Made by a program: the position numbers and the translations under genes | Assembly: GCA_025464695.1 (NCBI GenBank) | Contig: JAODNQ010000270.1 | Location: forward strand, 1 to 64,000 | DNA: 64,000 nt | Source of the DNA: Frankiales bacterium | GTDB taxonomy: Bacteria; Actinomycetota; Actinomycetes; Mycobacteriales; SCTD01 | Direction of reading: 5' to 3' | The notes under the pieces: generated by a model | Database searches by the model: none | Seen by the model: only the letters and a program-made list of their open reading frames with translations | Told to the model about the DNA's origin: nothing | Shown: positions 43,475 to 52,869 of the stretch, piece by piece | Layout: each line of letters begins with the position of its first letter | How positions within the stretch are numbered: the first letter of the stretch is position 1

Positions 43475-45481
43475 GTGAAGACCTCCCTGCGTCGCCTGTC
43501 GGCGGTCGCCGGCCTGGCCACGACAGCGCTCGTAGCCGGCCTCCTGGTGGCGCCCGGCGCCTCCGCTGCCATCACCTCGATCACGCCCAACACGGCGTTC
43601 GACAACGAGACGAAGGCGCTGACCTTCAACTTCGGCGACCCGAGCGGCAACTACTTCACCGGGGGCACGGCCACGTTCACCCGCACCGGCGCCGCGGCCA
43701 CCTTCACGGCCACGATCAACCCGACGCCGTCCACGAACGGGCAGACCGGCACGACGGGGAGCATCACCTTCTCCGACCTCGGCGACGGCCTGTTCTCCGA
43801 CGGTCCGGCCGACGCCGGCACCTACGGCGCCACCGCCCAGGACCGGCTCCGCGGCCCGGCCGACTCCTGCAGCTCCTGCTTCACCGTCCTGCCGAGCGCG
43901 AAGGTCGCGGTGGGCGCGCTGTCGCCGAACGCGCTCCGCGCGGGCCAGGCCGGCCAGGTCGTCGTCAGCGGCGACGGGTTCGAGCGCGGCTCGAAGATCG
44001 AGCTGCTGCTGCCCGGCACCACCACGGTCGACCCGAACATCAACGCGAACCAGCTGCCGCCGGCCGACAACGACCCGACGACGCGCAACGACGACACCGA
44101 CGGCATCACCACCAAGGTCATGCTGCGCCGCACCTTCACCGTCGCGGCCGGCGCCCAGACCGGCGCCCGCGACGTCCGCGTCACCAACCTCGACGGCACC
44201 AGCAGCACCCTGGTCAAGGGCTTCTCCGTCGACGGCGCCCCGCTCACCAGCACCACCCCGACCGGTGGCAACAACGACCCCTCGCTGCCCCTCACCCGGG
44301 TCACGTTCAACGGCGCCGGGCTCAACCCGGCCGGCACCCCCTTCCTGCAGTACGTCGCCGACCCCGGCTCCAGCACGCGTGACGCCCTCGGCATCCGCGG
44401 CACGCTCGTCGGCACCCCGACGTCGTCGCAGCTGACGGCCGACTTCGACCTGCGCAACGCCGCGCCCGAGGGCTACCTCCCGGTCGTGCGCAACCCCGAC
44501 GGCAGCAGCAACGCCTGCGGCTGCACGTTCACGGTCGCCCAGGCCTCGACCCGCGTGACCACGGTCTCGAACCTCGACAGCGACACCGCCACGGCGGGCA
44601 CCGACAAGGCGCAGGCCGCCGGCACCACGAAGTCCTTCGTCGTCACCGGCACGGGCTTCGCCAAGGGCACCCGCGTCACCGTCAGCGGCGCCGGCGTCAC
44701 CACGACCGCCGTCCAGCTGCTCAGCGACACCGCGCTCCGGGCGACCTTCTCGGTCGCGCCCGGCACCGCCGCCGGTGACCGCAACGTCACCGCCACCCGC
44801 ACCGACGGCGTCACCTCCGCCCCGTGCAACGCCTGCTACACGGTGACCGCCGCCACGCCGTCGCCCTCGGCCACCCCGACGGCGTCGACCAGCCCGAGCC
44901 CGAGCCCCTCCCCGACGGTGCCGGGCCTGCAGGTCGCGACGCCGACCGTGACGATCACGCCGTCGACGATCACGGCCTCGCAGAAGGCCGTCGTCGCGGG
45001 CACCGCCACCCCGGGCAGCACGGTCCAGCTCTACGCCTACAGCCGCCCCAGCACGCAGTACCAGGTCGTCCGCACGGCGACGGTCGGCACTGACGGCCGC
45101 TACTCCTTCCAGGTCGGCCCGAGCGGCAACACCCGGCTCTACGTCCGGAGCTTCAACGCCACCAGCTCGGCCCAGAGCAACAGCGCCGTGCTGACCGTCC
45201 GGACGTCGATCAACCTCAAGGTCGCCCGCACCGGCACCCGGACCTACCGCTTCACCGGCAGCACCCTGCCGAAGCGCGTGGGCCAGCTCGTGACGGTGTT
45301 CTACGAGGACGCCAGCGGCAAGCGCACCATCGCCAGCCGCGCCCGGGTCACCGAGCAGGGCACCTACAACGTGACCCGCACCTTCGGCGGCACCGGCACC
45401 TTCGTGCTCTTCACCGGCACGGGCACCGACAACAACAACGCGGCCAACAACAGCAACCGCGTCCGCACCACGATCCGCTAG
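43475..45481 (+). CDS. Secreted IPT/TIG-type adhesin-like protein, shared C-module protein 1
   Basis: 668 residues. GTG 43475 starts a signal peptide (VKTSLRRLSAVAGLATTALV, cleavage near ASAA). Several beta-sandwich, IPT/TIG-like domains follow, with repeated Cys-x-x-Cys segments (CSSC, CGC, CNAC), e.g. GAQTGARDVRVTNLDGTSS. A Ser/Pro/Thr linker leads to the C-terminal module (about 491-668) shared with the next two proteins. No LPxTG motif or C-terminal membrane helix is present. Likely an exported surface or matrix protein. GAAGGAG lies upstream; a 12-bp hairpin follows. Confidence 0.72.
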   Translation: MKTSLRRLSAVAGLATTALVAGLLVAPGASAAITSITPNTAFDNETKALTFNFGDPSGNYFTGGTATFTRTGAAATFTATINPTPSTNGQTGTTGSITFSDLGDGLFSDGPADAGTYGATAQDRLRGPADSCSSCFTVLPSAKVAVGALSPNALRAGQAGQVVVSGDGFERGSKIELLLPGTTTVDPNINANQLPPADNDPTTRNDDTDGITTKVMLRRTFTVAAGAQTGARDVRVTNLDGTSSTLVKGFSVDGAPLTSTTPTGGNNDPSLPLTRVTFNGAGLNPAGTPFLQYVADPGSSTRDALGIRGTLVGTPTSSQLTADFDLRNAAPEGYLPVVRNPDGSSNACGCTFTVAQASTRVTTVSNLDSDTATAGTDKAQAAGTTKSFVVTGTGFAKGTRVTVSGAGVTTTAVQLLSDTALRATFSVAPGTAAGDRNVTATRTDGVTSAPCNACYTVTAATPSPSATPTASTSPSPSPSPTVPGLQVATPTVTITPSTITASQKAVVAGTATPGSTVQLYAYSRPSTQYQVVRTATVGTDGRYSFQVGPSGNTRLYVRSFNATSSAQSNSAVLTVRTSINLKVARTGTRTYRFTGSTLPKRVGQLVTVFYEDASGKRTIASRARVTEQGTYNVTRTFGGTGTFVLFTGTGTDNNNAANNSNRVRTTIR

Positions 45482-45487
45482 CTGGAA

Positions 45488-45515
45488 CCGCGCCCGGGCT
45501 CAGGCCCGGGCGCGG
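45488..45515 (+). terminator. Hairpin terminator
   Basis: 12-bp stem (45488-45499 with 45504-45515), loop TCAG, GC-only, directly after the first shared-module gene. Confidence 0.7.
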
Positions 45516-45575
45516 CACCGGGTCCGGCTGCCTGCCGCACCCTCCTGGCCCGCCGGGCCTCCCGAGAGGAACTCC

Positions 45576-47699
45576 ATGCCCCGCACCTCCCTCGGCCGCC
45601 GTCTCGCGGTCGGTGGCCTGGCCGCGGCCACCGCCGCGTCCGGGCTGGCCCTGGCGGCCTCCTCGGCGTCGGCCGCCGGCCCCGCCGTCCGCCTCGTCGT
45701 GTCCAACCCGCAGTCGGTGGCGGCCGGCTCGTGCGCCGTCTACGCGGTCCGGCTGTTCGCGCAGGACGCCTCCGCCGCGAGCGACACCCGGACGGTCACG
45801 GTCACGCTCACCGAGGCCCCCGCCAGCAGCGCCACCCAGGACGTCGACTTCTGCACGACGACGTCGACCGACACCCGCGGCGCGACCACCCCGTCGCTCG
45901 GCGGTGCGCGCTACACGAACGCCGACACCGGCTTTGCCCCGTTTGCCTTTGGCTCGAGCACCCAGACCTACACGCCCGGCCCGAGCATCACCCCCAACCC
46001 GAACCGGGCCGCGAGCGGCGGCACGCCCGACACCGCCGGCAACGCCGACCCGGTGCAGGCCATGGGCAACACCAACAACCCCTCGGGCGTCGACACCGCC
46101 ACGTTCACCCCCGTCAACGGCGTCGTGCAGTTCGGCGTCGTCGGGCTGACGGCGGGCGCGGCGACCCTCTCGGCGTTCGTCGACGGGGCCGGCGGTACGG
46201 CCGGCGCAGCCGACCCGGGCGAGATCAGCGGGTCGAGCAGCGTGAGCTTCACCAGCGGCGGTCTGCCGGGCGGCGTGGCCGTCGGCGACGCCGCCAAGGT
46301 CCTCGACGCCGAGCCCGAGACGGGCACCGCCCAGCAGGGGACGGACCAGACGTTCCGGGCCGTCGTCACCAATCCCAGCGGCGACACCCTCGCGGGCGTG
46401 GTCCCGCAGCTGCGGGTCACGGCGGGCGCCAACGTCGCCGGCGTCGACCAGCAGCGCACCGACTGCGCGGAGACGGACAACGACGGCGTCGCCCTCTGCA
46501 CCTTCCGCGGCGCCAAGACCGGCACCGACGCGCTGACCGTCTTCGTGCAGCAGACGGCCGGCGGCACCGCGAACGCGGACGCCACCGAGCCGAAGGACGA
46601 CATCACCCGCACGACGACGCTCGCCGCCGTCGACGCGCCGCAGGCCCGCTTCCTCGACCTGTCGCCCGCCACCACCTTCACGGTGGCCGGGCAGTCGCGC
46701 AGCTTCGTCGTCACCGTCACGAGCGCCACCGGCGCGCCGGTGCGGAACGTGTCGGTCGTCGCGAACGAGGACGGCCCCGGCCGGTTCGTGAACGGGACGT
46801 CGAGCACGACCCTGTCCACCGACCTCAACGGGACCGCGACCGCGACGGTAACCACCGTGGCGGGCGAGACCGGCACCCAGGTCGTCACCGCGACGGTCTT
46901 CGACGCCGCCAGCACGCAGTGCACCCAGGCGGCGGGCGCCGGCACCGGCGCGATGGCCACCACCCCGGCCGGCACCTGCTCGGACTCCTCGAGCAACCTC
47001 GTCGGGCCCGCCCCGAGCCCGTCGCCCTCGGCCTCGCCGTCGGTGTCGCCGTCGTCCTCGTCCTCGCCGAGCCCGCGGCCCAGCCCGTCCGCGACGGCCA
47101 CCGTCCCGGTCACCGCGCCGCCGTCCAGCAGCCCGACGCCCGGGACCACTGCCCCCGTCGTCCGGCTGGAGCGCAGCACGATCACGTCGCAGGAGTCGGT
47201 CGGCGTCAGCGCGACGACCTTCCCGGGCGCCGTCGTCGAGCTCCTGGCCTACAGCCGCCCGAGCACGACGTACACGGTCGTCCGTCGCGGTGTGGCCACG
47301 CAGTCCGGGACGATCTCGTTCCTGGTCGGCCCGAGCGGCAACACCCGCCTGTTCGTCCGCACCAGGCAGGCCGACGGCACGGGCTCCCAGGACAGCGCGA
47401 GCGTCGTCCTGACGGTCCGGACCTCGATCAACCTCAAGGTCACCCGGACCGGCACGCGCACCTACCGCTTCACCGGCAGCACGCTGCCGAAGCGGGTCAA
47501 CCAGCTGGTCACCGTCTTCTACCAGGCGCCCGGCGGCAACCGGGTCATCGCGGCCCGCGCCCGCGTCTCGTCCACCGGCACCTACAACGTCTCGCGGACG
47601 TTCACCGGCGGCGGCACCTTCACCCTGTTCACCGCCACCGGCACGGACATCAACAACGCCGGGAACAACAGCAACAGCGTGCGGACCGCCATCCGCTAG
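45576..47699 (+). CDS. Secreted Big/Calx-beta-like protein, shared C-module protein 2
   Basis: 707 residues. ATG with GAGAGG upstream; signal peptide ending near SASAAG. A Calx-beta-like first part (TVTVTLTEAPASS) and Ig-like repeats (VTSATGAPVRNVSVVANEDG, TDLNGTATATVTT) follow, then a Ser/Pro-rich linker (about 483-530) and the shared C-module (about 529-707). No sortase motif. A hairpin follows the gene. Confidence 0.72.
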   Translation: MPRTSLGRRLAVGGLAAATAASGLALAASSASAAGPAVRLVVSNPQSVAAGSCAVYAVRLFAQDASAASDTRTVTVTLTEAPASSATQDVDFCTTTSTDTRGATTPSLGGARYTNADTGFAPFAFGSSTQTYTPGPSITPNPNRAASGGTPDTAGNADPVQAMGNTNNPSGVDTATFTPVNGVVQFGVVGLTAGAATLSAFVDGAGGTAGAADPGEISGSSSVSFTSGGLPGGVAVGDAAKVLDAEPETGTAQQGTDQTFRAVVTNPSGDTLAGVVPQLRVTAGANVAGVDQQRTDCAETDNDGVALCTFRGAKTGTDALTVFVQQTAGGTANADATEPKDDITRTTTLAAVDAPQARFLDLSPATTFTVAGQSRSFVVTVTSATGAPVRNVSVVANEDGPGRFVNGTSSTTLSTDLNGTATATVTTVAGETGTQVVTATVFDAASTQCTQAAGAGTGAMATTPAGTCSDSSSNLVGPAPSPSPSASPSVSPSSSSSPSPRPSPSATATVPVTAPPSSSPTPGTTAPVVRLERSTITSQESVGVSATTFPGAVVELLAYSRPSTTYTVVRRGVATQSGTISFLVGPSGNTRLFVRTRQADGTGSQDSASVVLTVRTSINLKVTRTGTRTYRFTGSTLPKRVNQLVTVFYQAPGGNRVIAARARVSSTGTYNVSRTFTGGGTFTLFTATGTDINNAGNNSNSVRTAIR

Positions 47700-47704
47700 C
47701 CCTT

Positions 47705-47742
47705 CGCAGCAGGGGCGTCCGCTCGCGGGTGCCCCTGCTGCG
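47705..47742 (+). terminator. Hairpin terminator
   Basis: 12-bp stem (47705-47716 with 47731-47742) and a 14-nt loop, downstream of the second shared-module gene. Confidence 0.6.
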
Positions 47743-47810
47743 TCGTTCTGCCCCGCTGCGTCCCGCGGCGGGTCACACTGGACGTCCGTCCCTCACCCGC
47801 AGGAGAAGCC

Positions 47811-48872
47811 GTGCCTCGTCCTCGCCTCGCGATCGGCCTGGTCGGAGCGCTCGTCGCCGCCACGGTCGCCGCGTCCGCCACGCCCGCCTCGGCGCAGGTC
47901 GTGCCGTCGCCCTCGGCCACTCCGTGCGCCGGTGCCGTCGTGCCCATCCTCGGCGTCTGCATCCCCACCACCCCGCCGACCGGCCTGCCGCTCCCGACCG
48001 GCCTCCCGCTCCCCGGTGGCTCCGCGTCCCCCTCGACGTCGCCCAGCGCCTCCACGAGCCCGACGACCACCGCCTCCCCCTCGGCCACCGCCGTCCCGTG
48101 CGCCGGCCAGGTCATCCCGATCGTCGGCTGCGTGCCGCTGGGCGGCCTGCCTGGCGGGTCCGCGACGCCGGCCCCGAGCGGTTCCGCCACCCCGGCGCCG
48201 TCCCCCACCTGCGGCACGATCGCGCTCCCGGGCATCGGCTGTCTGCCCAACCCCGGTGGTGGCGGCAGCGCCTCCGCGACCCCGACCGCGTCCACCAGCC
48301 CCAGCGGCACCCCCTCGGTGAGCCCGGCCCCGACGACGCCGGTCCCGACCGTCGCCGTCACCCCGAGCATCATCACGGCCAAGCAGACGGCGGTCGTGAC
48401 CGGCAGCGCCCAGCCCGGCGCCACGGTCGAGCTGTTCGCCTACAGCCGCCCGTCGACGACGTACACCCGCGTGCGCACCGCCGTCGCTGACAGCAACGGC
48501 GGGTTCGCCTTCACCGTCGGGCCGAGCGGCAACACGCGCCTCTACGTCACCAGCGGCAGCCAGAACAGCACGTCCATCGTCCTCACCGTCCGCACCGACC
48601 TGAACCTCAAGGTCACCCGCACCGGCACCCGCACCTACCGCTTCACGGGCAGCACGCTGCCGAAGCGCGTCGGGCAGCTCGTCACGGTGTTCTACGAGAA
48701 GCCGGGCGGCACGCGCGTGATCGCCAGCCGCGCCCGCGTCTCGAGCACCGGCACCTACAACGTCACGCGCAGCTTCGGCAGCGGTGGCACCTTCGACCTG
48801 TACACGGGCACCGGCGTCGACAACAACAACGCCGCAGGCACCAGCCCGAAGGTCCGCGCGACCCTGCGCTAG
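47811..48872 (+). CDS. Secreted protein with Cys-bracketed repeats, shared C-module protein 3
   Basis: 353 residues. GTG 47811 with AGGAG upstream; signal peptide to about residue 28. The N-terminal half holds three short hydrophobic hairpins each bounded by two Cys (39/50, 97/107, 134/144; e.g. PCAGAVVPILGVCIP) in Ser/Pro/Thr-rich linkers. The last 178 residues are the module shared with the two upstream genes. The short Cys hairpins are unlike known chaplins or hydrophobins. A hairpin terminator follows. Confidence 0.68.
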   Translation: MPRPRLAIGLVGALVAATVAASATPASAQVVPSPSATPCAGAVVPILGVCIPTTPPTGLPLPTGLPLPGGSASPSTSPSASTSPTTTASPSATAVPCAGQVIPIVGCVPLGGLPGGSATPAPSGSATPAPSPTCGTIALPGIGCLPNPGGGGSASATPTASTSPSGTPSVSPAPTTPVPTVAVTPSIITAKQTAVVTGSAQPGATVELFAYSRPSTTYTRVRTAVADSNGGFAFTVGPSGNTRLYVTSGSQNSTSIVLTVRTDLNLKVTRTGTRTYRFTGSTLPKRVGQLVTVFYEKPGGTRVIASRARVSSTGTYNVTRSFGSGGTFDLYTGTGVDNNNAAGTSPKVRATLR

Positions 48873-48878
48873 CCCGAC

Positions 48879-48913
48879 CCGGAGGGGCGGTCCCTGCGGG
48901 GCCGCCCCTCCGG
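48879..48913 (+). terminator. Hairpin terminator
   Basis: 12-bp stem (48879-48890 with 48902-48913), 11-nt loop, GC-rich, after the third shared-module gene. Confidence 0.65.
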
Positions 48914-48958
48914 CGTGCCCGGGCGGCATGCCCGGTCCGGAGCGAGCGTTGTCCCGGC

Positions 48959-49882
48959 GTGACCCTCCTGCAGCGCCCCGGTGCCGTCCCCGCCGACCCG
49001 CCCGACGCCGGCGCGGTCTCCCACTACGGCGACCCCTACCGCGAGCAGCGGCTGCTCGAGGCGGGCGAGGCGCTCGTGGACCTGTCGCACCACGACGTCG
49101 TCCGCGTCGACGGGCCGGACCGGCTGACCTGGCTGCACTCCCTGCTGTCGCAGCACGTGCTCGCCCTCGGCCCCGTGCCCGTCGAGGGGCTGGTGCTGTC
49201 CCCGCAGGGTCACGTCGAGCACCACCTGACGCTGCAGGACGACGGCGAGGCCACCTGGATCGTCGTCGAGCCCGGCACCGGTCCCGCGCTCGTCGCCTTC
49301 CTGCAGAAGATGCAGTTCATGATGCGGGTGTCTGTCGAGGCGTCTCCCGCCCGGGTCTGGACCTCGCAGGGGCTGCTCTCCCCGGAGGAGCTCGCCGCCT
49401 ACGACGGTCCTGTTGCGGGCGTCCTGGCCTGGGAGGCCCTGCGGGTCGCCGCCCGTCGTCCCCGCCTCGGCCTCGACACGGACCACCGGACGCTGCCGCA
49501 CGAGGTCGGCTGGCTGAGCCGGGCCGTCCACCTCGACAAGGGCTGCTACCGCGGGCAGGAGACGGTCGCCCGCGTGCACAACCTCGGCCGGCCGCCGCGC
49601 CGCCTGGTGCTGCTGCACCTCGACGGCAGCGACAGCGAGCTGCCGGTGCACGGCGCGCCCGTGCTGCTGGGGGAGCGGGAGGTCGGCTTCGTCGGCTCGG
49701 CCGCCCGGCACCACGAGCTCGGTCCGATCGCGCTCGCGCTGGTCAAGCGCCAGGTCCCCGACGACGCCGACCTCGTGGCCGGCGGGGTGGCTGCAGCCGT
49801 CGACCCGGCGGCGCCCGACGACGTCCCGGAGTCGCCCGCGCGGGCTGCCGCAGCGGCGCGGGCAGGCCTGCTCCGCTTCTGA
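48959..49882 (+). CDS. ygfZ: YgfZ/GcvT-like folate-binding protein
   Basis: 307 residues. KGCYRGQETVARVHNLGRPP is the YgfZ signature (conserved Cys and Gln-Glu), and LPHEVGWLSRAVHLDKGCY precedes it. YgfZ proteins use folate in Fe-S cluster assembly or repair and tRNA modification. GTG start. The C-terminal tail of about 40 residues is Ala/Pro/Asp-rich. The gene lies between the secreted-module array and the DUF4388 gene. Confidence 0.88.
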   Translation: MTLLQRPGAVPADPPDAGAVSHYGDPYREQRLLEAGEALVDLSHHDVVRVDGPDRLTWLHSLLSQHVLALGPVPVEGLVLSPQGHVEHHLTLQDDGEATWIVVEPGTGPALVAFLQKMQFMMRVSVEASPARVWTSQGLLSPEELAAYDGPVAGVLAWEALRVAARRPRLGLDTDHRTLPHEVGWLSRAVHLDKGCYRGQETVARVHNLGRPPRRLVLLHLDGSDSELPVHGAPVLLGEREVGFVGSAARHHELGPIALALVKRQVPDDADLVAGGVAAAVDPAAPDDVPESPARAAAAARAGLLRF

Positions 49883-49990
49883 CGGCGGGGCTGCAGCTGC
49901 GGCTTCCCGACCTGTCTGTGCCGCGGGGACCGCTGGGTGTAGCGGTAGGCCCCGTCGCTGGCCTCCCGTCAGAGCGCACCGCTCCAGTCG

Positions 49991-52708
49991 TCAGCTCCGG
50001 CTGAACAGGCCCTTGCGCTTCTTGCTCGCCGCAGAGCCGGCCGCCGGCCGGGTGGGTGCCTGCGAGGGGGGTCGGACGGGCGGGGGCGGCGGCGGGTCGT
50101 CGTCGAGCCCGAGCGAGGACAGCTCGCGCAGCAGGGACGCCGTGTCGGTCTCCTGGGCGGCCCAGGGCTGCTGCCAGTCCGCCTCGTCGATCGGCTCCGG
50201 ACCCGGCTCGGGTGCGGCCTCGGGCTCCGGGGCGGTCTCGGCGGTGGCCCGCAGCTCCGCGAACGCCGCGAAGGCCTGCTCGTGGTCGACGGGCTGCGCG
50301 GGTGGCGCGCTCTCGAGCGCGGCCATCTCGTCGGCAAGGGCGCGGGCCTGCTCCTCGGCGCGCTGCTGCTCGAGCCGCTGCTGCTCCTCGGCGTGGGCAC
50401 GGGCCTCCGCCTCGTCGGCGAGGGCCTGAGCCTCGGCCCGGGCCTCGGCGTGGCGCTGGGCCTCAAGCTGGGCCTCGAGCTGGGCCTCGGCCTGGAGCCG
50501 CTGCTGCTCCGCGAGGTACTGCGCTTCGGCCTGCTGCTGGGCGGCCTGCTGGGCCTCGAACTGCTGGCGCTGCTCGTCCGCGAGGCGCTGGGCTTCCGCG
50601 TGCTGCCGCTGCTCCTCGGCGAGGCGCTGCTGCTCCGCGTGGTGCGCTGCCTCGGCCTGCTGGCGCTGCTCGTCCGCGCGGCGCTGGGCCTCCGCGTGCT
50701 GGCGCTGCTCCTCGGCGAGGCGCTGGGCTTCCGCGTGCTGGCGCTGCTCCTCGGCGAGGCGCTCGGCCTCCCGGCGTCGCTCCTCCTCGATCGCCAGTCG
50801 GAGTGCCTCGGCCGCGCGGGCCTGCTCGGCCCGCTCCGCCTCGAGCTGGGCGCGCTCGGCGGCAGCCGCCTCGGCCGCCGCGCGCTCGGCCTCGAGCCGC
50901 GCGTGCTCCTCGGCCGCGGCCTGCTCGGCTGCCTGCCGCTCGGCAGCGAGGCGCTCCGCCTCGAGCCGTGCCTGCTCCGCCGCGTGACGCTCCGCCTCGA
51001 GCTGCGCCTGTGCTTCCGCGGCCGCCTGCTCCGCGGCGAGTCGCTCTGCAGCGAGCCGCTCGGCCTCGACCCGTGCCTGCTCGGCTGCCTGGCGCTCGGC
51101 CTCGAGCCGTGCCTGCTCCTCCGCGGCGGCACGCTCCGCCTCGAGTCGTGCCTGCTCTGCCGCTGCGCGCTCTGCCTCGAGTCGTGCCTGCTCGGTGGCT
51201 GCCTGCTCCGCAGCGCGCTCGGCGTCCCGTCGTGCCGCTTCCTCGACCGCAGCCTGCTCAGCCGCAGCCTGCTCGGCGGCGATCCGCTCGGCCTCGAGCC
51301 GTGCCTGCGCCGCCGCTGCCTGCTCTGCGGCAGCGCGCTCGGCGTCCAGCCGTGCCTGCTCCTCCGCGGCCGCCTGCTCCGCCGCGACGCGCTCAGCCTC
51401 GACCCGCGCCTGCTCCGCCGCGACGCGCTCGGCCTCGAGCCGCGCCTGCTCCGCTGCTGCGGCCACCGCCGCAGCCCGCTCGGCCTCGACCCGCTCGGCC
51501 TCGATCCGCGCCGCCTCGCGTGCCTGCTGCAGGTCCACCACCGGCGCCACGTGGTCGGCGTCGTGCTTCGCGTCGGCCTCCTGCTGCGCCGCGAGCCGTC
51601 CCGCCTCGAGGTCGGCCTGCGCGGCGGCCAGCTCCGCGGCGTCGCGCGAGCGGCGTCGTCGGTCGCGCTCGGTCTTCTCCGCTCGGGCCTGCTCGGCGGC
51701 GAGCTGCTCCGGCGTCTTCCCGGGCTTCTTGCGGGCGGGCACGGTGAAGGCGTCCTCGGCCGTGGGTGCCGGCCCGAGCAGCGCGGACAGGGCGGCCGAC
51801 ACCTGGTCGAGCGGGTCGGCCGAGGGCTCCCGCAGGGCCGAGCTGATGAGCGCGGCGACGTCGACAGGAGCAGGAGCAGGAGCAGGTTCCGCGACGGGCT
51901 CAGCCGGGGCGGGTGCGAAGGCCGCCGTCAGCCGGGACGCGAGGTCGCCGGGCAGGAAGGAGCGGGCGGGCTCGTCGGGAGCGGGCTCGGCGAGTGCCTC
52001 CGGGGTCGAGACGTCGACCAGGCCGGCCTCGACCAGCTCGCAGACCGTCTGACCGGCCTCGTAGAGCGTGAACCCGCAGTCGCGGGCGAGCTCCGACACG
52101 GTCCTGACGCCGTCGACCTTGCACAGCAGTGACCATGCGTCGGGTCCGACGGTGGTCTCCGACGACGCTCCGCCGGAGGCGGAGAGCACAGGGACGGCGT
52201 CCGGGCCGTCGACAACGGCGACGATCGAGGACCACGAGGCCGTGCGGTGGGCGACGGCGGCGAGCAGGGTGGGGACGTCGACGGGCGGGGCGACGTCCTC
52301 GCGGGTGCGCTCGTTGGGGCGGAAGCGCCAGGTGCCGGCGGACCAGCCGACGAGGTCGCAGGTGGCGGCGAGGACCTGCTCGTGGACGAAGGCCTCGACG
52401 ACCTCCTGGTCCACGTAGCCCAGGTGCACGAGCAGCTCACCGAGCCGCCAGCCCTGGAGCTCGGTGCGCTGCGCCTCGAGCGCCTCGGCGAGGGCCTCGG
52501 GCGCGAGGGTGCCGCTGCTGACGAGCCGGCTGCCGAGCTGGGGGCGGCGTCCGGGGACGAGGACCGCGTAGACCGACCCGCCGCGCAGGTAGACCTTCGC
52601 CTCCTCGCCGACCGGGTCGACGACGCGCAGGCAGCCGCTCGCAGCGCCACCCGACAGCTGTCCGAGCACGTCGAGGAGCGGCGTGACGGCGAGGTCGCCC
52701 TTGAGCAC
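49991..52708 (-). CDS. DUF4388 (PATAN-type) protein with giant Ala/Glu-rich coiled coil
   Basis: 905 residues from GTG 52708 (AGGAGG upstream). Residues about 1-110 match DUF4388/PATAN (LKGDLAVTPLLDVLGQL, EAKVYLRGGSVYAV), then a helical pair and a winged-helix-like segment (VDGVRTVSELARDCGFTLY) to about 250. About residues 335-790 are a near-continuous coiled coil built from AEQARLEAERAA-type units of Ala/Glu/Arg/Gln. The C-terminal tail is acidic, then Pro-rich (PPPPPP), and ends basic (KKRKGLFSRS). DUF4388 domains occur in gliding and polar-signalling proteins. It runs opposite to the neighbours; a scaffold role is likely. Confidence 0.75.
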   Translation of the reverse strand: MLKGDLAVTPLLDVLGQLSGGAASGCLRVVDPVGEEAKVYLRGGSVYAVLVPGRRPQLGSRLVSSGTLAPEALAEALEAQRTELQGWRLGELLVHLGYVDQEVVEAFVHEQVLAATCDLVGWSAGTWRFRPNERTREDVAPPVDVPTLLAAVAHRTASWSSIVAVVDGPDAVPVLSASGGASSETTVGPDAWSLLCKVDGVRTVSELARDCGFTLYEAGQTVCELVEAGLVDVSTPEALAEPAPDEPARSFLPGDLASRLTAAFAPAPAEPVAEPAPAPAPVDVAALISSALREPSADPLDQVSAALSALLGPAPTAEDAFTVPARKKPGKTPEQLAAEQARAEKTERDRRRRSRDAAELAAAQADLEAGRLAAQQEADAKHDADHVAPVVDLQQAREAARIEAERVEAERAAAVAAAAEQARLEAERVAAEQARVEAERVAAEQAAAEEQARLDAERAAAEQAAAAQARLEAERIAAEQAAAEQAAVEEAARRDAERAAEQAATEQARLEAERAAAEQARLEAERAAAEEQARLEAERQAAEQARVEAERLAAERLAAEQAAAEAQAQLEAERHAAEQARLEAERLAAERQAAEQAAAEEHARLEAERAAAEAAAAERAQLEAERAEQARAAEALRLAIEEERRREAERLAEEQRQHAEAQRLAEEQRQHAEAQRRADEQRQQAEAAHHAEQQRLAEEQRQHAEAQRLADEQRQQFEAQQAAQQQAEAQYLAEQQRLQAEAQLEAQLEAQRHAEARAEAQALADEAEARAHAEEQQRLEQQRAEEQARALADEMAALESAPPAQPVDHEQAFAAFAELRATAETAPEPEAAPEPGPEPIDEADWQQPWAAQETDTASLLRELSSLGLDDDPPPPPPVRPPSQAPTRPAAGSAASKKRKGLFSRS

Positions 52709-52869
52709 TGCGCGACCTCCTGTCGTCGTCCCGGCTGTACCTGGACTCTCGGCAGCAACACGGGGCGTATTGAGCCGGACGGCGCAACCTGTCCGGCCCA
52801 CGCGGCGTGTCGGCGGGGTCTGACACCATGTCCGTGCCAGCCCGTGCACGACCGACCGAGGAGCAGCGT

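Noticed and set aside
45731..48490. 919-codon open frame on the plus strand across the secreted-module genes
   Set aside because: It is a +1 shadow of two real genes (signal peptides, domains and ribosome sites fit those frames) and is Arg/His/Gly-rich with no domain.
43475..48872. Sortase (LPxTG-type) anchoring of the three secreted proteins
   Set aside because: No LPxTG-like motif, C-terminal helix or basic tail at the ends; each ends directly after the shared module.
50056..51747. 563-codon plus-strand frame opposite the coiled-coil gene
   Set aside because: It is the antisense of Ala/Glu/Arg codon repeats and gives Arg/Pro-rich low-complexity sequence. The 50282-52132 frame is rejected for the same reason.
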